The notes under the pieces were generated by a model that made no database searches, had not been told where the DNA came from, and worked only from the letters and a program-made list of their open reading frames with translations. This document shows positions 52,723 to 63,996 of a DNA stretch of 64,000 nucleotides, piece after piece (position 1 is the first letter of the stretch; each line of letters begins with the position of its first letter). Origin of the DNA: a bacterium (GTDB taxonomy: Bacteria; Actinomycetota; Acidimicrobiia; Spongiisociales; UBA5794). Both the position numbers and the translations under genes were made by a program. Location: positions 23,001-87,000 of the forward strand of contig JAAETI010000162.1 of the NCBI GenBank assembly GCA_024228555.1. The letters are read 5' to 3'.

Positions 52723-54693
52723 ATGGCTGATGATCTGACTCCCAGCGAGATTCGAGCGCGCAAGTTTGCGGGGTCGCGCCGTGGCTTCGACCGAGTCGAG
52801 GTGACCGACTATCTCGCAAGCGTTGCCGACCGCGTTGGTTCGCTCGAGCAGGAGCTCACCTCCGTTTTGCAGCGTCTCAACCAATTGGGGATTACCGAAC
52901 TGCCTGATCTCAAAGCTGAGATGGACGATCTGGGTTCGGAGATCCAGAACGTGCTTGATGCGGCAATGAATGCCGCCGAGGGGCTGCGGTCTCGGGCTCA
53001 TGTTGATGCAAAGTCGCTTGTCGATGAAGCGACCGAAGTGAGCCAAACAGCCCGCGGGAGTGCCTGGGAGACGGGTACTGAGTTGCTACTCGAGGCTGAT
53101 GCTGCCGCCGGCCGTACGCTTTCCGAGGCACGTGAAGATGCCTTGTTCATCCGGGCCGAAGCCGAGCAGGATGCGAAGCGTCTCATCTCTGATGCTCGTC
53201 GGCAAGCTGATGAAATGCTTCGTTCCTCCCGTGACGACGGCGAACGTATCGTGGTAATCGCCAAGGCGGAGAGCGAAGCGATTCTGGAGGGGGCTCGCCA
53301 GTCCGCCGAGAAGGCACAAAAGAGGGCGCGAGCACTGGAGAATCGGAGATCCGAGTTGCTCGGTGAGCTGGAGGCTGCCGAGTCTGCAATCCGAGAGATC
53401 GAGTCGGCGCAATCAGACAGCGCGGATGTAGGGACTCCGGTGTATGCCCCCGACAGCGATGAGCGTCTCCGTTGGCCCGAGGACGATGGTGCGGTGCGGA
53501 TTCTTCCCGCGGCGGATCCTGCTACCCCCGACCTGGCGCCGGCGCCGGTTGACGCAGAAGCCATGGCCGCCGAGGTGGCCCAGATGCGGTCCGCCGTGAC
53601 TCTGCCGCAGTCGGTCGAGGCCGAGGAGCCTGTTGCGGAAGCCGAGCCAGAGGTTTCGGTTGCTGAGGTGACACCCGAACCAGTTTCGATCGTTGCCGAG
53701 GAAGCCCCGGACCCGGACCCGCAGCCAGAGCCAGATTTGGTGCCGGAAGAGGAGATGGCACCCGCGGAACCGGAACTCGAGCAAGCCGTCGCCGAGGAGC
53801 CCGTTCCGGCTGGGCCGGTTCTTGACGAGCCAGTCGCCACGGAGCCATCTGTAACGGACAAGGTGACGGTTGTCGGCGGGGATCCGGGAATCGAAGCGTT
53901 ATTCGCCAAGCTGCGCCATCCGCTCGAGGAACTTCCACCGGATCCGGTCATGATCCCGGCCGAGATCATCCCCGAATCCGCACCCAGTCGGGCACCGTCA
54001 CTCGAGGTTGTTCCCCCTATCGCTGTTGGTGGCGGATTCGATCGTCGCGATCGGATGCTGCTCCCCATTGAGAACCGCGGGCTCCGTGGCTTGAAACGTC
54101 GGATCGTCGAACTGCAGAACCGGGTCCTCGAAGAGCTACGAACCTCCGATGGGAGGTGGCGACTTGGGCGCGAATTCGTGGCCCAGATGATGGGTGACGA
54201 ACTCGATGCTGTACTCCGCGACAGTTTCCAGGCGGGCCACGCAGCCGCTGCCGAGTCAATCGGGAATGCAGAGCCTCAGGTGACCGGCGGGCCAAAGCAA
54301 GGTGCGGCGGAGTCGTTCATCTTCGATCTACATCGCGATGTTCAGGGCGTTCTTGATCGCGATTCCGATGGCGGCAGCCGTCGACTCAACTCCGATGTGA
54401 GAAGGGTGTTTCGGGGGTGGCGAACCGATGAAGCCGAGCGTCACGTCCGTCAGGCGGCGCGTCGTGCCTTCAACGATGGCCTCCTTGCCGGCTATGCCCG
54501 TCTGGGTGTGGAAGAGGTGGAGGTAGCCGCTCCCGGTCGCGTCTGTGGCGAGTGCGGCGCCGATACCGGTCTCACATGGAAGCCCGGCGAAGAGCTGCCT
54601 GCAGGGGTGAGGATCCCCCCCGCAGGACCCTCTTGTGAGGCCATGATTGTGCTCGCAGGCTCGAACGGCTTTGATAGTCTCCCCGAGCAATAG
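52723..54693 (+). CDS. DivIVA-domain coiled-coil protein with a C-terminal cysteine-containing domain resembling phage Mu F
   Basis: A 656-residue multi-part protein. Residues 1-40 match the DivIVA membrane-curvature module (LTPSEIRARKFAGSRRGFDR). Residues 40-225 are coiled coil. Residues 245-440 are a Pro/Glu-rich acidic linker. Residues 450-656 form a globular domain whose last part (a helix RHVRQAARRAFNDGLLAGYA, then Cys608/Cys611, then PPAGPSCEA with Cys638) resembles the Cys-x-x-Cys plus PPxHxxC arrangement of Mu F / SPP1 gp7 minor head proteins, though the His is absent. DivIVA domains target division sites and poles. The Mu F similarity is my inference and uncertain. No phage gene is nearby. 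Confidence 0.75.
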   Translation: MADDLTPSEIRARKFAGSRRGFDRVEVTDYLASVADRVGSLEQELTSVLQRLNQLGITELPDLKAEMDDLGSEIQNVLDAAMNAAEGLRSRAHVDAKSLVDEATEVSQTARGSAWETGTELLLEADAAAGRTLSEAREDALFIRAEAEQDAKRLISDARRQADEMLRSSRDDGERIVVIAKAESEAILEGARQSAEKAQKRARALENRRSELLGELEAAESAIREIESAQSDSADVGTPVYAPDSDERLRWPEDDGAVRILPAADPATPDLAPAPVDAEAMAAEVAQMRSAVTLPQSVEAEEPVAEAEPEVSVAEVTPEPVSIVAEEAPDPDPQPEPDLVPEEEMAPAEPELEQAVAEEPVPAGPVLDEPVATEPSVTDKVTVVGGDPGIEALFAKLRHPLEELPPDPVMIPAEIIPESAPSRAPSLEVVPPIAVGGGFDRRDRMLLPIENRGLRGLKRRIVELQNRVLEELRTSDGRWRLGREFVAQMMGDELDAVLRDSFQAGHAAAAESIGNAEPQVTGGPKQGAAESFIFDLHRDVQGVLDRDSDGGSRRLNSDVRRVFRGWRTDEAERHVRQAARRAFNDGLLAGYARLGVEEVEVAAPGRVCGECGADTGLTWKPGEELPAGVRIPPAGPSCEAMIVLAGSNGFDSLPEQ

Positions 54694-54696
54694 AAT
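54691..54696 (+). promoter_or_regulatory. -10 element for leaderless UPF0182 gene
   Basis: TAGAAT (5 of 6) is followed by 6 bases and the GTG start; its TAG is also the stop codon of the DivIVA-domain gene. There is no ribosome binding site for the GTG. Confidence 0.45.
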
Positions 54697-54702
54697 CAGT
54701 TC

Positions 54703-57597
54703 GTGATAAACCGAGAACCTGTACCCATTCGTTCGAACAGATCCGATCGTCGCTGGCCGACCATCATCGCCATCGTCGTTATCGGCGCCCTAGTTACCGG
54801 CAGATTCTTTGCCACCTTGTGGACCGACTACCTCTGGTACCAGTCCGTCGACCAAACCGGGGTTTGGCGAACTCTGGTTTTCACACGTGTGGGTTTAGTG
54901 ATCGTTGCTTCGGCGCTTGCCTTCGGGCTCTTCTGGCTGAATCTATGGCTGGTCGACAAGCTGTCACCACGTCGTCGCGTTCCATCGGGCACACCTGAAG
55001 AGGAGCTGCTGGCGCGCTTCCAGGAATGGATCGAGCCGCGCGTGAGCAAGGTGCGCTTTGCCATCAGCGCGTTCTTCGGAATCATGCTCGGCCTGGGTGG
55101 CTCGGTGTGGTGGCAGGAGTGGCTGTTGTTCCGCAACGGAACCAGCTTTGGCGTCAGTGACCCGATTTTCGAGAACGATCTTTCTCTCTACGTCTTCCAA
55201 TTGCCGTTCTACAACGTTCTGTTCGGTTGGTTCTTCCAGCTAGTTCTGGTCATTGCTGTAGTGAGTGCGTCGATTCACTACCTCAATGGCGCCGTCGAGT
55301 TCTCGTTCAACCGCAGGGTGGAGCCGGGGGTAAAGGTGCACCTGTCGGTGCTGTTTGCCAGCCTCGCGGTGCTCAAGGCCGCCGGGTATCTACTCAACAG
55401 ATGGGAACTCCTGTTCTCGGCTCGGGGCCAGGTCTTTGGAGCTTCCTATACCGATGTCAACGCACAGCTCCCCGCGCTGAACCTGCTGATACTCATCTCT
55501 CTGGTGGCTGCGGCGATCCTGTTACTCAACCTTCGCTTCCGCGGCTGGACGCTTCCAATAGTGGCGCTCAGCTTGTGGCTGGGAACGTCGGTGCTGGTCG
55601 GCGGGCTCTATCCCACGCTGGTCCAGCGGTTCTCGGTTGTTCCCGATGAGGTCAACAAGGAAGAGGAGTTCGTCGGCTACAACATCGACGCCACTCTTGG
55701 TGCATACGGACTCGAAGACATCGGTGTCACCTCCTTTGCGGCCTCGGATGATCTCGACCGGGAGATCCTTGGTCAGAACCAGGCAACGGTCGACAACATC
55801 CGGCTGTGGGATCCGGGTGTCCTCACCACCACTTACAAGCAGCTGCAGAACATCAAGACCTATTACGACATCACCGACGTGGACGTGGACCGTTACGAGA
55901 TCGATGGCGAACTCACCCAGGTAATGGTCTCAGCTCGCGAGTTGGATGAGGCCAATGTGCCGGGTGGTGGATGGGTCAACGAGAAGCTTGTGTACACCCA
56001 TGGGTTTGGACCCGTGCTCTCGCCTGCGAATAGCGTCACCGCCGAGGGTCAGCCTGAATTCCTGGTGCAGGACATTCCGCCGGTCACGGCGAGCCCCGAC
56101 CTGGCAACTTCCCAAGACCGCATCTACTTCGGTGATTCAGCAACCGGGGCTTTTGCGATCGTCGGCAGCAAGCAGGACGAGGTGGACTTCCCGGTCAGCA
56201 CCGAGGGTTCGGACGTCGAGTACAACACCTATGACGGCACCGGGGGCGTCGACCTCGGTGGAATCTTCCGGCGTGCTGCATTTGCGTTGCGTTACGCCGA
56301 TCTCGACACGCTCATCTCGGGTCAGGTTGCATCGGACAGCAAGGTCCTGATGGAGCGCAACATCGTCGACCGCGTCCTACGGCTGGCGCCATTTCTCTAC
56401 ACCGACTCCGATCCGTATCTCATCCTGACCGACGATGGTCGGCTGGTGTGGATGATCGACATGTACACCGTGACCGCAAACTATCCGTATGCGCAGGCAG
56501 CCGACACCCGTCGTCTCAACCGTTCATCCGATCTGCCGGGCAGCTTCAACTACATACGCAATTCGGTGAAGGCGACTGTCGATGCCTACGACGGGACGAT
56601 CAAGCTGTATGTGGTGGACTCGGAGGATCCACTCATCGAGACGCAGATGAAGATCTTCCCCGACGTGTTTGTCGATGGAGCCGAGATGCCTTCCGACATC
56701 CGCGACCACATGCGCTATCCGGAGGATCTGTTCCGGATCCAGTCCGACCAGTACACGCTTTATCACATCACCGATCCCCGCCAGTTCTTCTCGGAGGTTG
56801 ATCCGTGGGAGATTGCAAGGGATCCGTCCGATGCGGACCGCCCGACGCTGCGTGACCCGGATGTGAGCGGGTCGGCACGCCCAATGCTGCCGTACTACCT
56901 ACTCATGAGCCTGCCCGACGAGGACGACTTGTCGTTCATCATTATGCAGCCCTTCACTCCGCGGGCCCGGCCGAACATGGTCTCGTTCCTTGTCGCCAAG
57001 AGTGATGCGGACTCATACGGCGAGATGATTGAGTATCGCCTCCCTGCGGCAACCCAACAGGACGGTCCCGGCCAGGTGGGTGACCTGATCAACCAGGACA
57101 CCGAGATCTCGGCCGAGTTCACATTGCTGGGCCAGGGTGGCTCAAAGGTGATCCAGGGCAGCATGTTGGTTCTGCCGATCGAAGAGTCTGTGCTGTATGT
57201 GCAGCCGATCTACATCCAGGCCGCCAACTCAACGGCGTCCAGCTCGCAAGCGGCTCCGGGAGCCGGGGATCAGGCGACCGGTATCCCCGAATTCAAGCGT
57301 GTTGTTGTGTCTTTCAACGGTGAGATCCAGATGCGGGACACACTCGGCGAAGCTTTGAACGCGGTCTTTGGTGCCGGGACATCAACGGAAGTCGATCAGC
57401 CCACGGGTGGCGGCGACACGGATGTCGAGGTGCCTGAAGAAGTCGCAGCACTCATTGAAGCTGCGGAGCAGGCCTTGGTGGATGCCGATGCGGCACTCCG
57501 CGATGGCGATCTTGGTGCCTATGCGGGCAAAGTCGAGGAAGCCAGAAGCCTCATTGAGCGAGCGACGGCCTTGATCGCTGCCGAGGCTGACGCCTAG
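54703..57597 (+). CDS. UPF0182 family large membrane protein
   Basis: A 964-residue protein of a family almost confined to Actinomycetota and relatives (M. tuberculosis Rv3193c). Seven hydrophobic helices occupy about residues 18-310 (PTIIAIVVIGALVTGRFFA, LVIVASALAFGLFWLNLWLV). A large outer domain follows with family motifs LWDPGVLTTTYKQLQNIKTY, GGGWVNEKLVYTHGFG, FGDSATGAFAIV and MPYYLLM-like MLPYYLLMSLPDE. The last 80 residues are an acidic Ala/Glu helix. Function is unknown; depletion of relatives affects envelope integrity. GTG 54703 lacks a ribosome binding site but has TAGAAT upstream. Confidence 0.93.
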   Translation: MINREPVPIRSNRSDRRWPTIIAIVVIGALVTGRFFATLWTDYLWYQSVDQTGVWRTLVFTRVGLVIVASALAFGLFWLNLWLVDKLSPRRRVPSGTPEEELLARFQEWIEPRVSKVRFAISAFFGIMLGLGGSVWWQEWLLFRNGTSFGVSDPIFENDLSLYVFQLPFYNVLFGWFFQLVLVIAVVSASIHYLNGAVEFSFNRRVEPGVKVHLSVLFASLAVLKAAGYLLNRWELLFSARGQVFGASYTDVNAQLPALNLLILISLVAAAILLLNLRFRGWTLPIVALSLWLGTSVLVGGLYPTLVQRFSVVPDEVNKEEEFVGYNIDATLGAYGLEDIGVTSFAASDDLDREILGQNQATVDNIRLWDPGVLTTTYKQLQNIKTYYDITDVDVDRYEIDGELTQVMVSARELDEANVPGGGWVNEKLVYTHGFGPVLSPANSVTAEGQPEFLVQDIPPVTASPDLATSQDRIYFGDSATGAFAIVGSKQDEVDFPVSTEGSDVEYNTYDGTGGVDLGGIFRRAAFALRYADLDTLISGQVASDSKVLMERNIVDRVLRLAPFLYTDSDPYLILTDDGRLVWMIDMYTVTANYPYAQAADTRRLNRSSDLPGSFNYIRNSVKATVDAYDGTIKLYVVDSEDPLIETQMKIFPDVFVDGAEMPSDIRDHMRYPEDLFRIQSDQYTLYHITDPRQFFSEVDPWEIARDPSDADRPTLRDPDVSGSARPMLPYYLLMSLPDEDDLSFIIMQPFTPRARPNMVSFLVAKSDADSYGEMIEYRLPAATQQDGPGQVGDLINQDTEISAEFTLLGQGGSKVIQGSMLVLPIEESVLYVQPIYIQAANSTASSSQAAPGAGDQATGIPEFKRVVVSFNGEIQMRDTLGEALNAVFGAGTSTEVDQPTGGGDTDVEVPEEVAALIEAAEQALVDADAALRDGDLGAYAGKVEEARSLIERATALIAAEADA

Positions 57598-57621
57598 CCG
57601 GATCCGTCGTGTGTGCCGTTG

Positions 57622-60026
<2,405 letters not shown>

Positions 60027-60062
60027 TCAAAGGTTGGCCCGACCGGCTCCGGGATTGGGTCC

Positions 60063-60099
60063 AAAAAAACCCGCTCCCGGCTGAGCCGATGCGGGTTTT
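60063..60099 (-). terminator. Intrinsic terminator of the metY leader (attenuator)
   Basis: Read leftward: AAAACCCGC, inner pair CGGC-TCA-GCCG, then GCGGGTTTTTTT. It lies 21 bases after the leader-peptide stop and about 48 bases before the metY start. Its 5' arm (60083-60094) can instead pair with leader positions 60134-60144, interrupted only by one bulged base. Confidence 0.85.
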
Positions 60100-60120
60100 G
60101 GTTTCCCTATGTGATATTCG

Positions 60121-60189
60121 TTACACGACTAATCCGCACGGCTCATATGGGGCCATGCACATCATTCGGGTGGACGTAACGTTCTTCAC
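60121..60189 (-). CDS. metY leader peptide, Met/Cys-rich, probably leaderless
   Basis: A 22-codon frame starting GTG and ending TAA: MKNVTSTRMMCMAPYEPCGL followed by Val-Val. It contains a Met-Met-Cys-Met run and a second Cys near its end, striking for so short a peptide upstream of methionine genes. The GTG is 7 bases after the -10, so the transcript probably begins at the start codon. The Cys-Met codons form arm 1 (60152-60158) of a hairpin with arm 2 (60136-60142, in the Pro-Cys codons). A ribosome stalled for charged Met or Cys tRNA would cover arm 1, free arm 2 to pair with the terminator's 5' arm, and let transcription continue into metY. Confidence 0.8.
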   Translation of the reverse strand: MKNVTSTRMMCMAPYEPCGLVV

Positions 60190-60196
60190 GACGGCG

Positions 60197-60225
60197 AAAG
60201 TAGCTCTCTGTTGCATACCTGTCAA
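60197..60225 (-). promoter_or_regulatory. Promoter of the metY-metX operon
   Basis: On the minus strand a perfect TTGACA (60225-60220) and TACTTT (60202-60197) are separated by 17 bases. Transcription is expected to start at about 60190-60189, which is the leader-peptide GTG. Confidence 0.75.
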
Positions 60226-60301
60226 CTATTCATCTCGGCAGGGGCGCCGGAGAGTTAACCGATCCCAGCTTGAGGTTGGCGTGCGCCGTGTGACGACTTC
60301 A

Positions 60302-60765
60302 CGTCTTCCCCCTCCCGGGCTGGTCTCTCTCTTCGTTCGTTCCCAGTCCCGCCCTCCCAAACCAGGGGCTGCGCAGAGCAATCCCCCCTTGATGGGGGGA
60401 TCGATCGGCGGAGCCGGTCGAGGGGGGTGAGAGCGTAAGTGACTGCGTGTTGCGTCTTCCCCCTCCCGGTCTGGTCCCTCCCTTCGTTCGTTCCCAGTCC
60501 CGCCCTCCCACGAGGGGAGGGCTGCCTAAGACAATCCCCCCTTGATGGGGGGATCGACCGGCGGAGCCGGTCGAGGGGGGTGAGAGCGCAAGCGACTGCG
60601 TGTTGCGTCTCCCCCTCCCGGTCTGGTCCCTCCCTTCGTTCGGTCCCAGCCCCGCCCTCCCAAACCAGGGGCTGCCTGGAACCAATCCTCCCTTGATGGG
60701 GCCTGCCCTTCGGGCAGGTTGGGACTTCTGCTGCGCAGAAGGTCCAGGGAAAGGGGGGGGAGGGC
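60302..60765. repeat. Tandem array of three ~152-bp structured repeats (copies B, C, D)
   Basis: Units start at 60302, 60453 and 60606 with CGTCTYCCCCCTCCCGG (the third lacks one T). Each contains a TTCGTTC block, CAGYCCCGCCCTCCC, CAATCCYCCCTTGATGGGG, a variable hairpin and a G-tract. Hairpins: B 60403-60419, C 60556-60572 (GACCGGC-GGA-GCCGGTC), and D with two different hairpins (CCTGCCC-TTC-GGGCAGG, then GGACTTCTGC/GCAGAAGGTCC). The array fills most of the 594-base gap between the metY promoter and the lyase gene. No gene is visible in it. Confidence 0.9.
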
Positions 60766-60783
60766 ATGAGCCCCTCCGAGGAC

Positions 60784-62286
60784 TCAGCCCCGCCGGACTT
60801 CGTAGAGTTTGTCGATATAGCGTTTGAGGAGTTCGCCGACGGCGCGGCGGGCGGGGAAGGTGGCGGCCATCCCGTACATCGGGGCGGATCCGGTTTGTGG
60901 TTCGGTGCCGGTCGCTTTGGCTGCGGCTACTGCCTCACGCAGGTCTGACAGGAACGCTGCAGCCACCCCCGGCTCGGCGTGACGCAAAGTCAGTGCAATG
61001 TGGATCGCCGGGGGACGGTGCAGGCCGTTGAGGCTCCAGCCCCGCTGCGCCATCTTGGCCATGACCTCGTAGATGTTGACATCGTCGGAGGCAAAGGCGA
61101 TCACCCACAGCGGGTCTCCGAGCACGCGCAACTCCGAGATCTCCTCGATGCCACCACGGATCGCAGCGCCTGTCTCCATGATGCGCTTTGTCGCGTCCAG
61201 GTAGCCCTCTTCACCTGTTGCCAGCAAGGCGGCCCAAGCAGTCGCCAACAGAGCCCCCGGTCGACTTCCTGCCATGGTTGGCGAGTAGTACAAGCCGCCC
61301 GGCCAGTTGGGGGCAACGAAGTATTGGTTGTGACGGAGTTCTCTGCCCCTATAGAGGACGATCGATGTGCCCTTGGCTGCGTACCCGTACTTGTGGGTGT
61401 CGGCCGACATTGAGGTGACGCCGGGGAGCCGAAAGTCGAAGGAGGGAACGTCATAGCCGAGGCGCTCTGCCCACGGCAGTACGAAACCGCCGAGACAGGC
61501 GTCGGTGTGGAATCCAACACCGCGTTCTCGCGCCATGTCGGATAGCTCTGGGATGGGATCGATGACACCGTGGGGGAATCCGGGGGCGGAGCCGACCACA
61601 ACCACGGTGTGGCGGTTGACCGCCCGTGCCATTGCGTCGACATCAGCGCGGTAGTCCGGGCCGACCGGAACCCGCACCTGGCGATAGCCGAAGTAGTGGG
61701 CTGCTTTGTCGAACGCAACATGGGCGGAGTCGGGGATGACCATCTCGGGGTGACGCATTCCGCTGCGGTCCCGATACGCCTTCATCGCCATGATGATCGA
61801 TTCGGTACCTCCCGAGGTGACCGTTCCGACGATGTTGTCGTCGATTGCGTTGGCGTTGAGCATCGCGGCAGTCATCGCCACGATTTCGGCCTCGAACTTC
61901 ATCCCCGATGGCCACAGGTCGATGTGTAGGGGATTCGACTGCGAGTGCAGGGCATAGACCTCGTTGAGGAATGAAATGTGTTCCGAGTCGCCGTGGTAGA
62001 CGGCGCCGGAGGCGCGACCCGCTTGCCAGTTGTCCTTTTCGCCATCGGCCAGCGCCTCGACTGCACCGAGAACCTCATCGTGGGGGAGTCCTTGTTCCGG
62101 CATCCGCGCAAAGGTGGGATGCTCACCGGGCGGCTGCTCCAGTGGTGCTGCCGCAAGCATTTCCTCGTACTCGGACTCGAGCATTCGCCGGACCTTGGGG
62201 ATGCGCTGGGCACCGGCGTAGAGGGCTTCAGCGAGTCGCGGCGGCAGCTTGGAGAGGATCTGCTCTGACTTGTCGGTGAGGCTCAT
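60784..62286 (-). CDS. Sphingosine-1-phosphate lyase-like PLP enzyme
   Basis: A 500-residue group II PLP decarboxylase/lyase. It resembles eukaryotic sphingosine-1-phosphate lyase closely: [39 protein letters not shown], the PLP lysine Lys299 in [38 protein letters not shown] and [20 protein letters not shown]1P lyases cleave a phosphorylated 2-amino-3-hydroxy chain to an aldehyde and phosphoethanolamine; bacterial versions occur. The eukaryotic N-terminal membrane anchor is absent. The start overlaps the FGGY kinase stop (ATGA), so kinase and lyase are co-translated. Confidence 0.9.
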   Translation of the reverse strand: MSLTDKSEQILSKLPPRLAEALYAGAQRIPKVRRMLESEYEEMLAAAPLEQPPGEHPTFARMPEQGLPHDEVLGAVEALADGEKDNWQAGRASGAVYHGDSEHISFLNEVYALHSQSNPLHIDLWPSGMKFEAEIVAMTAAMLNANAIDDNIVGTVTSGGTESIIMAMKAYRDRSGMRHPEMVIPDSAHVAFDKAAHYFGYRQVRVPVGPDYRADVDAMARAVNRHTVVVVGSAPGFPHGVIDPIPELSDMARERGVGFHTDACLGGFVLPWAERLGYDVPSFDFRLPGVTSMSADTHKYGYAAKGTSIVLYRGRELRHNQYFVAPNWPGGLYYSPTMAGSRPGALLATAWAALLATGEEGYLDATKRIMETGAAIRGGIEEISELRVLGDPLWVIAFASDDVNIYEVMAKMAQRGWSLNGLHRPPAIHIALTLRHAEPGVAAAFLSDLREAVAAAKATGTEPQTGSAPMYGMAATFPARRAVGELLKRYIDKLYEVRRG

Positions 62287-63836
62287 CGGTGATTCAGCTT
62301 GCGGTAGGTGCGTCGGTTGGTCTTGTGGATGCGACGGAATGCATCGTAGAGGCGGTCATAGACGTCCGAGTTGGCCGGGTTGGGGACATGTGTTCCCGCC
62401 ATCGGCACCAGTTGCGGGATGTCGCTCCACTTGATGTGACCGAGGGCGGCGTGGCCAAGCAACCCGGCGCCGCGCACGTTGACCATGATCGGATCCTTGG
62501 TCTGGTGGACGGTGCGACCGAGCACGTCGGCGAAGATCTGCGCCCAGATATCCGAGAGGGCCCCACCACCGGCCATCACGATCGGGTCGAGCCGGGTCTT
62601 GGTGAACTTCTCGACCACTCCGAGCAGCCAGCGCGAGTTGAAGGCCACACCTTCGAATACGGCCCTGATCATCTCGGCCCTGCCGGTTTCGAGCGATTGG
62701 TTGAAGAATCCACCCCGCAGCGTTGCGTCCTCGACAGGGGTGCGTTCGCCGTACAGCCATGGGGTGAAGATGACCCCGCCGCTTCCCGGAGCCACCCCGG
62801 CAGCAATCTCGTTCATCTCGGCATATGTAGAACTGCGATCGGTTGCGCCCGGATACAGGATGTCGGCAAGCCATTCGACGGCCTTGCCTGCGGTCTCCTG
62901 TTCGTTGGCGACGAGGTAGCGATTGGGGATCGGGGCGGGGAGAGATGCGATGTTGTGGGCAAGGTCAGTCTTCTTGAAGGGCACATGGCAGGTGATCCAC
63001 GACGAGGTGCCGACGTAGAGGCTGCCTGCAAAGTCGGCGGTGGTGCCGGAACCGATGGCGGCGGAGTGCACGTCGGGCGTACCGGCGAGAACGGGTGTAC
63101 CTGTGGACAGGCCGAGGGCCTCGGCGGCACCTGAGGTGAGACCGCCGATGATGTCGGTTGCGGGGCGGAGTTCTGGGAGTTGGCTGCGGTCGAGCCCGGC
63201 ATAGGCGAGCAGGTCGTCGGCGTACTCGACCGCACCGGCGTTGCGATTGTCGGTCAGCCAGTGGAGAGCAATCGAATCGTAGGAGCCGACTGTGGCGCCG
63301 GTGAGGCGGAAATTGATGTAGTCCTTTGGCTCGAGGAAGACCCTTGCCTGCTGGTAGACCTCCGGCCGATCGTGCCGGAGATAGAGGATGTGGCCGAGCG
63401 GATCCTTGCCGGCGGTTGTTGGGGCGCCCCCAGTGAGCTGGATCCATTTGCGTGCCTTGCGGACGTCGTACCCCTCGAACTTCGGCCATCCGCCAATGAG
63501 CGATTCGACGTGGGGTGCCCCTCGGGTGTCCATCCAGGTGATGGCGTTGCCGATTGCCTTGCCGGCCGTATCGACGGCGACTGTGCCTGACCACTGGGTG
63601 GTTACCGATACCGCGGCGACGGTGCGGTCCGGATGAGCGCTCACGATGCGGTGGGCCGTGGCGGTGATTGCGGTCCACCAGGCTTCGGGGTCTTGCTCGG
63701 CGCCACCGTCGGGGAGCAGGATCAGCTCGACCGGTTCGAACTCGTCGCCGATCACGGCACCATCGATCGACACCAGGGCCACCTTGGGTCCCGAGGTTCC
63801 GAGATCTATTGCGAGGATGTGCGGTTGGTCCGACAT
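62283..63836 (-). CDS. FGGY-family carbohydrate kinase
   Basis: A 517-residue sugar/polyol kinase of the xylulokinase-glycerokinase superfamily. The N-terminal phosphate motif is [20 protein letters not shown], with [55 protein letters not shown] and the adenosine motif [20 protein letters not shown]. The substrate cannot be read from the motifs; it is not a clear xylulokinase or glycerol kinase. It is the first gene of a two-gene operon with the S1P-lyase-like enzyme. No strong ribosome binding site precedes ATG 63836. It diverges from tRNA-fMet. Confidence 0.9.
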   Translation of the reverse strand: MSDQPHILAIDLGTSGPKVALVSIDGAVIGDEFEPVELILLPDGGAEQDPEAWWTAITATAHRIVSAHPDRTVAAVSVTTQWSGTVAVDTAGKAIGNAITWMDTRGAPHVESLIGGWPKFEGYDVRKARKWIQLTGGAPTTAGKDPLGHILYLRHDRPEVYQQARVFLEPKDYINFRLTGATVGSYDSIALHWLTDNRNAGAVEYADDLLAYAGLDRSQLPELRPATDIIGGLTSGAAEALGLSTGTPVLAGTPDVHSAAIGSGTTADFAGSLYVGTSSWITCHVPFKKTDLAHNIASLPAPIPNRYLVANEQETAGKAVEWLADILYPGATDRSSTYAEMNEIAAGVAPGSGGVIFTPWLYGERTPVEDATLRGGFFNQSLETGRAEMIRAVFEGVAFNSRWLLGVVEKFTKTRLDPIVMAGGGALSDIWAQIFADVLGRTVHQTKDPIMVNVRGAGLLGHAALGHIKWSDIPQLVPMAGTHVPNPANSDVYDRLYDAFRRIHKTNRRTYRKLNHR

Positions 63837-63903
63837 TCTGCATCTGAAGTTAGCCGGTGCGACACGACGGATGCCGGACGATTCATAGTTCTGCGGATGT
63901 GAC

Positions 63904-63909
63904 TACACT
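63904..63909 (+). promoter_or_regulatory. -10 element of the tRNA-fMet gene
   Basis: TACACT (4 of 6) ends 12 bases before the mature tRNA 5' end. The -35 region is not close to consensus. Confidence 0.4.
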
Positions 63910-63921
63910 GCCCCGTCGCGA

Positions 63922-63996
63922 CGCGGGGTGGAGCAGTCTGGTCAGCTCGTCGGGCTCATAACCCGAAGGTCGCAGGTTCAAATCCTGCCCCCGCTA
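63922..63996 (+). tRNA. Initiator tRNA-fMet (CAT anticodon)
   Basis: The full cloverleaf is visible: acceptor CGCGGGG/CCCCGCT, D stem GAGC/GCTC, anticodon stem TCGGG/CCCGA with loop CTCATAA, T stem GCAGG/CCTGC with TTCAAAT. Initiator features are the unpaired first base (C1 against U72) and the three G-C pairs GGG/CCC at the bottom of the anticodon stem. The 3' CCA is not encoded (CGA follows A73), so CCA addition is enzymatic. Confidence 0.96.

Noticed and set aside
52723..54693. Prophage remnant, based on the Mu F-like C-terminus
   Set aside because: No other phage gene, integrase or attachment repeat is nearby, and the neighbours are core actinobacterial genes.
60121..60189. SAM riboswitch upstream of metY
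   Set aside because: The leader lacks the SAM-I/SAM-IV core signatures and the SAM-II A-rich pseudoknot ending that I would expect. The peptide plus alternative hairpins explains the structure better.
60255..60827. Overlapping frames on both strands across the repeat array
   Set aside because: They are Pro/Gly/Arg-rich translations of C/G-tract repeats, present on both strands, with repeated content matching the DNA period and no gene features.
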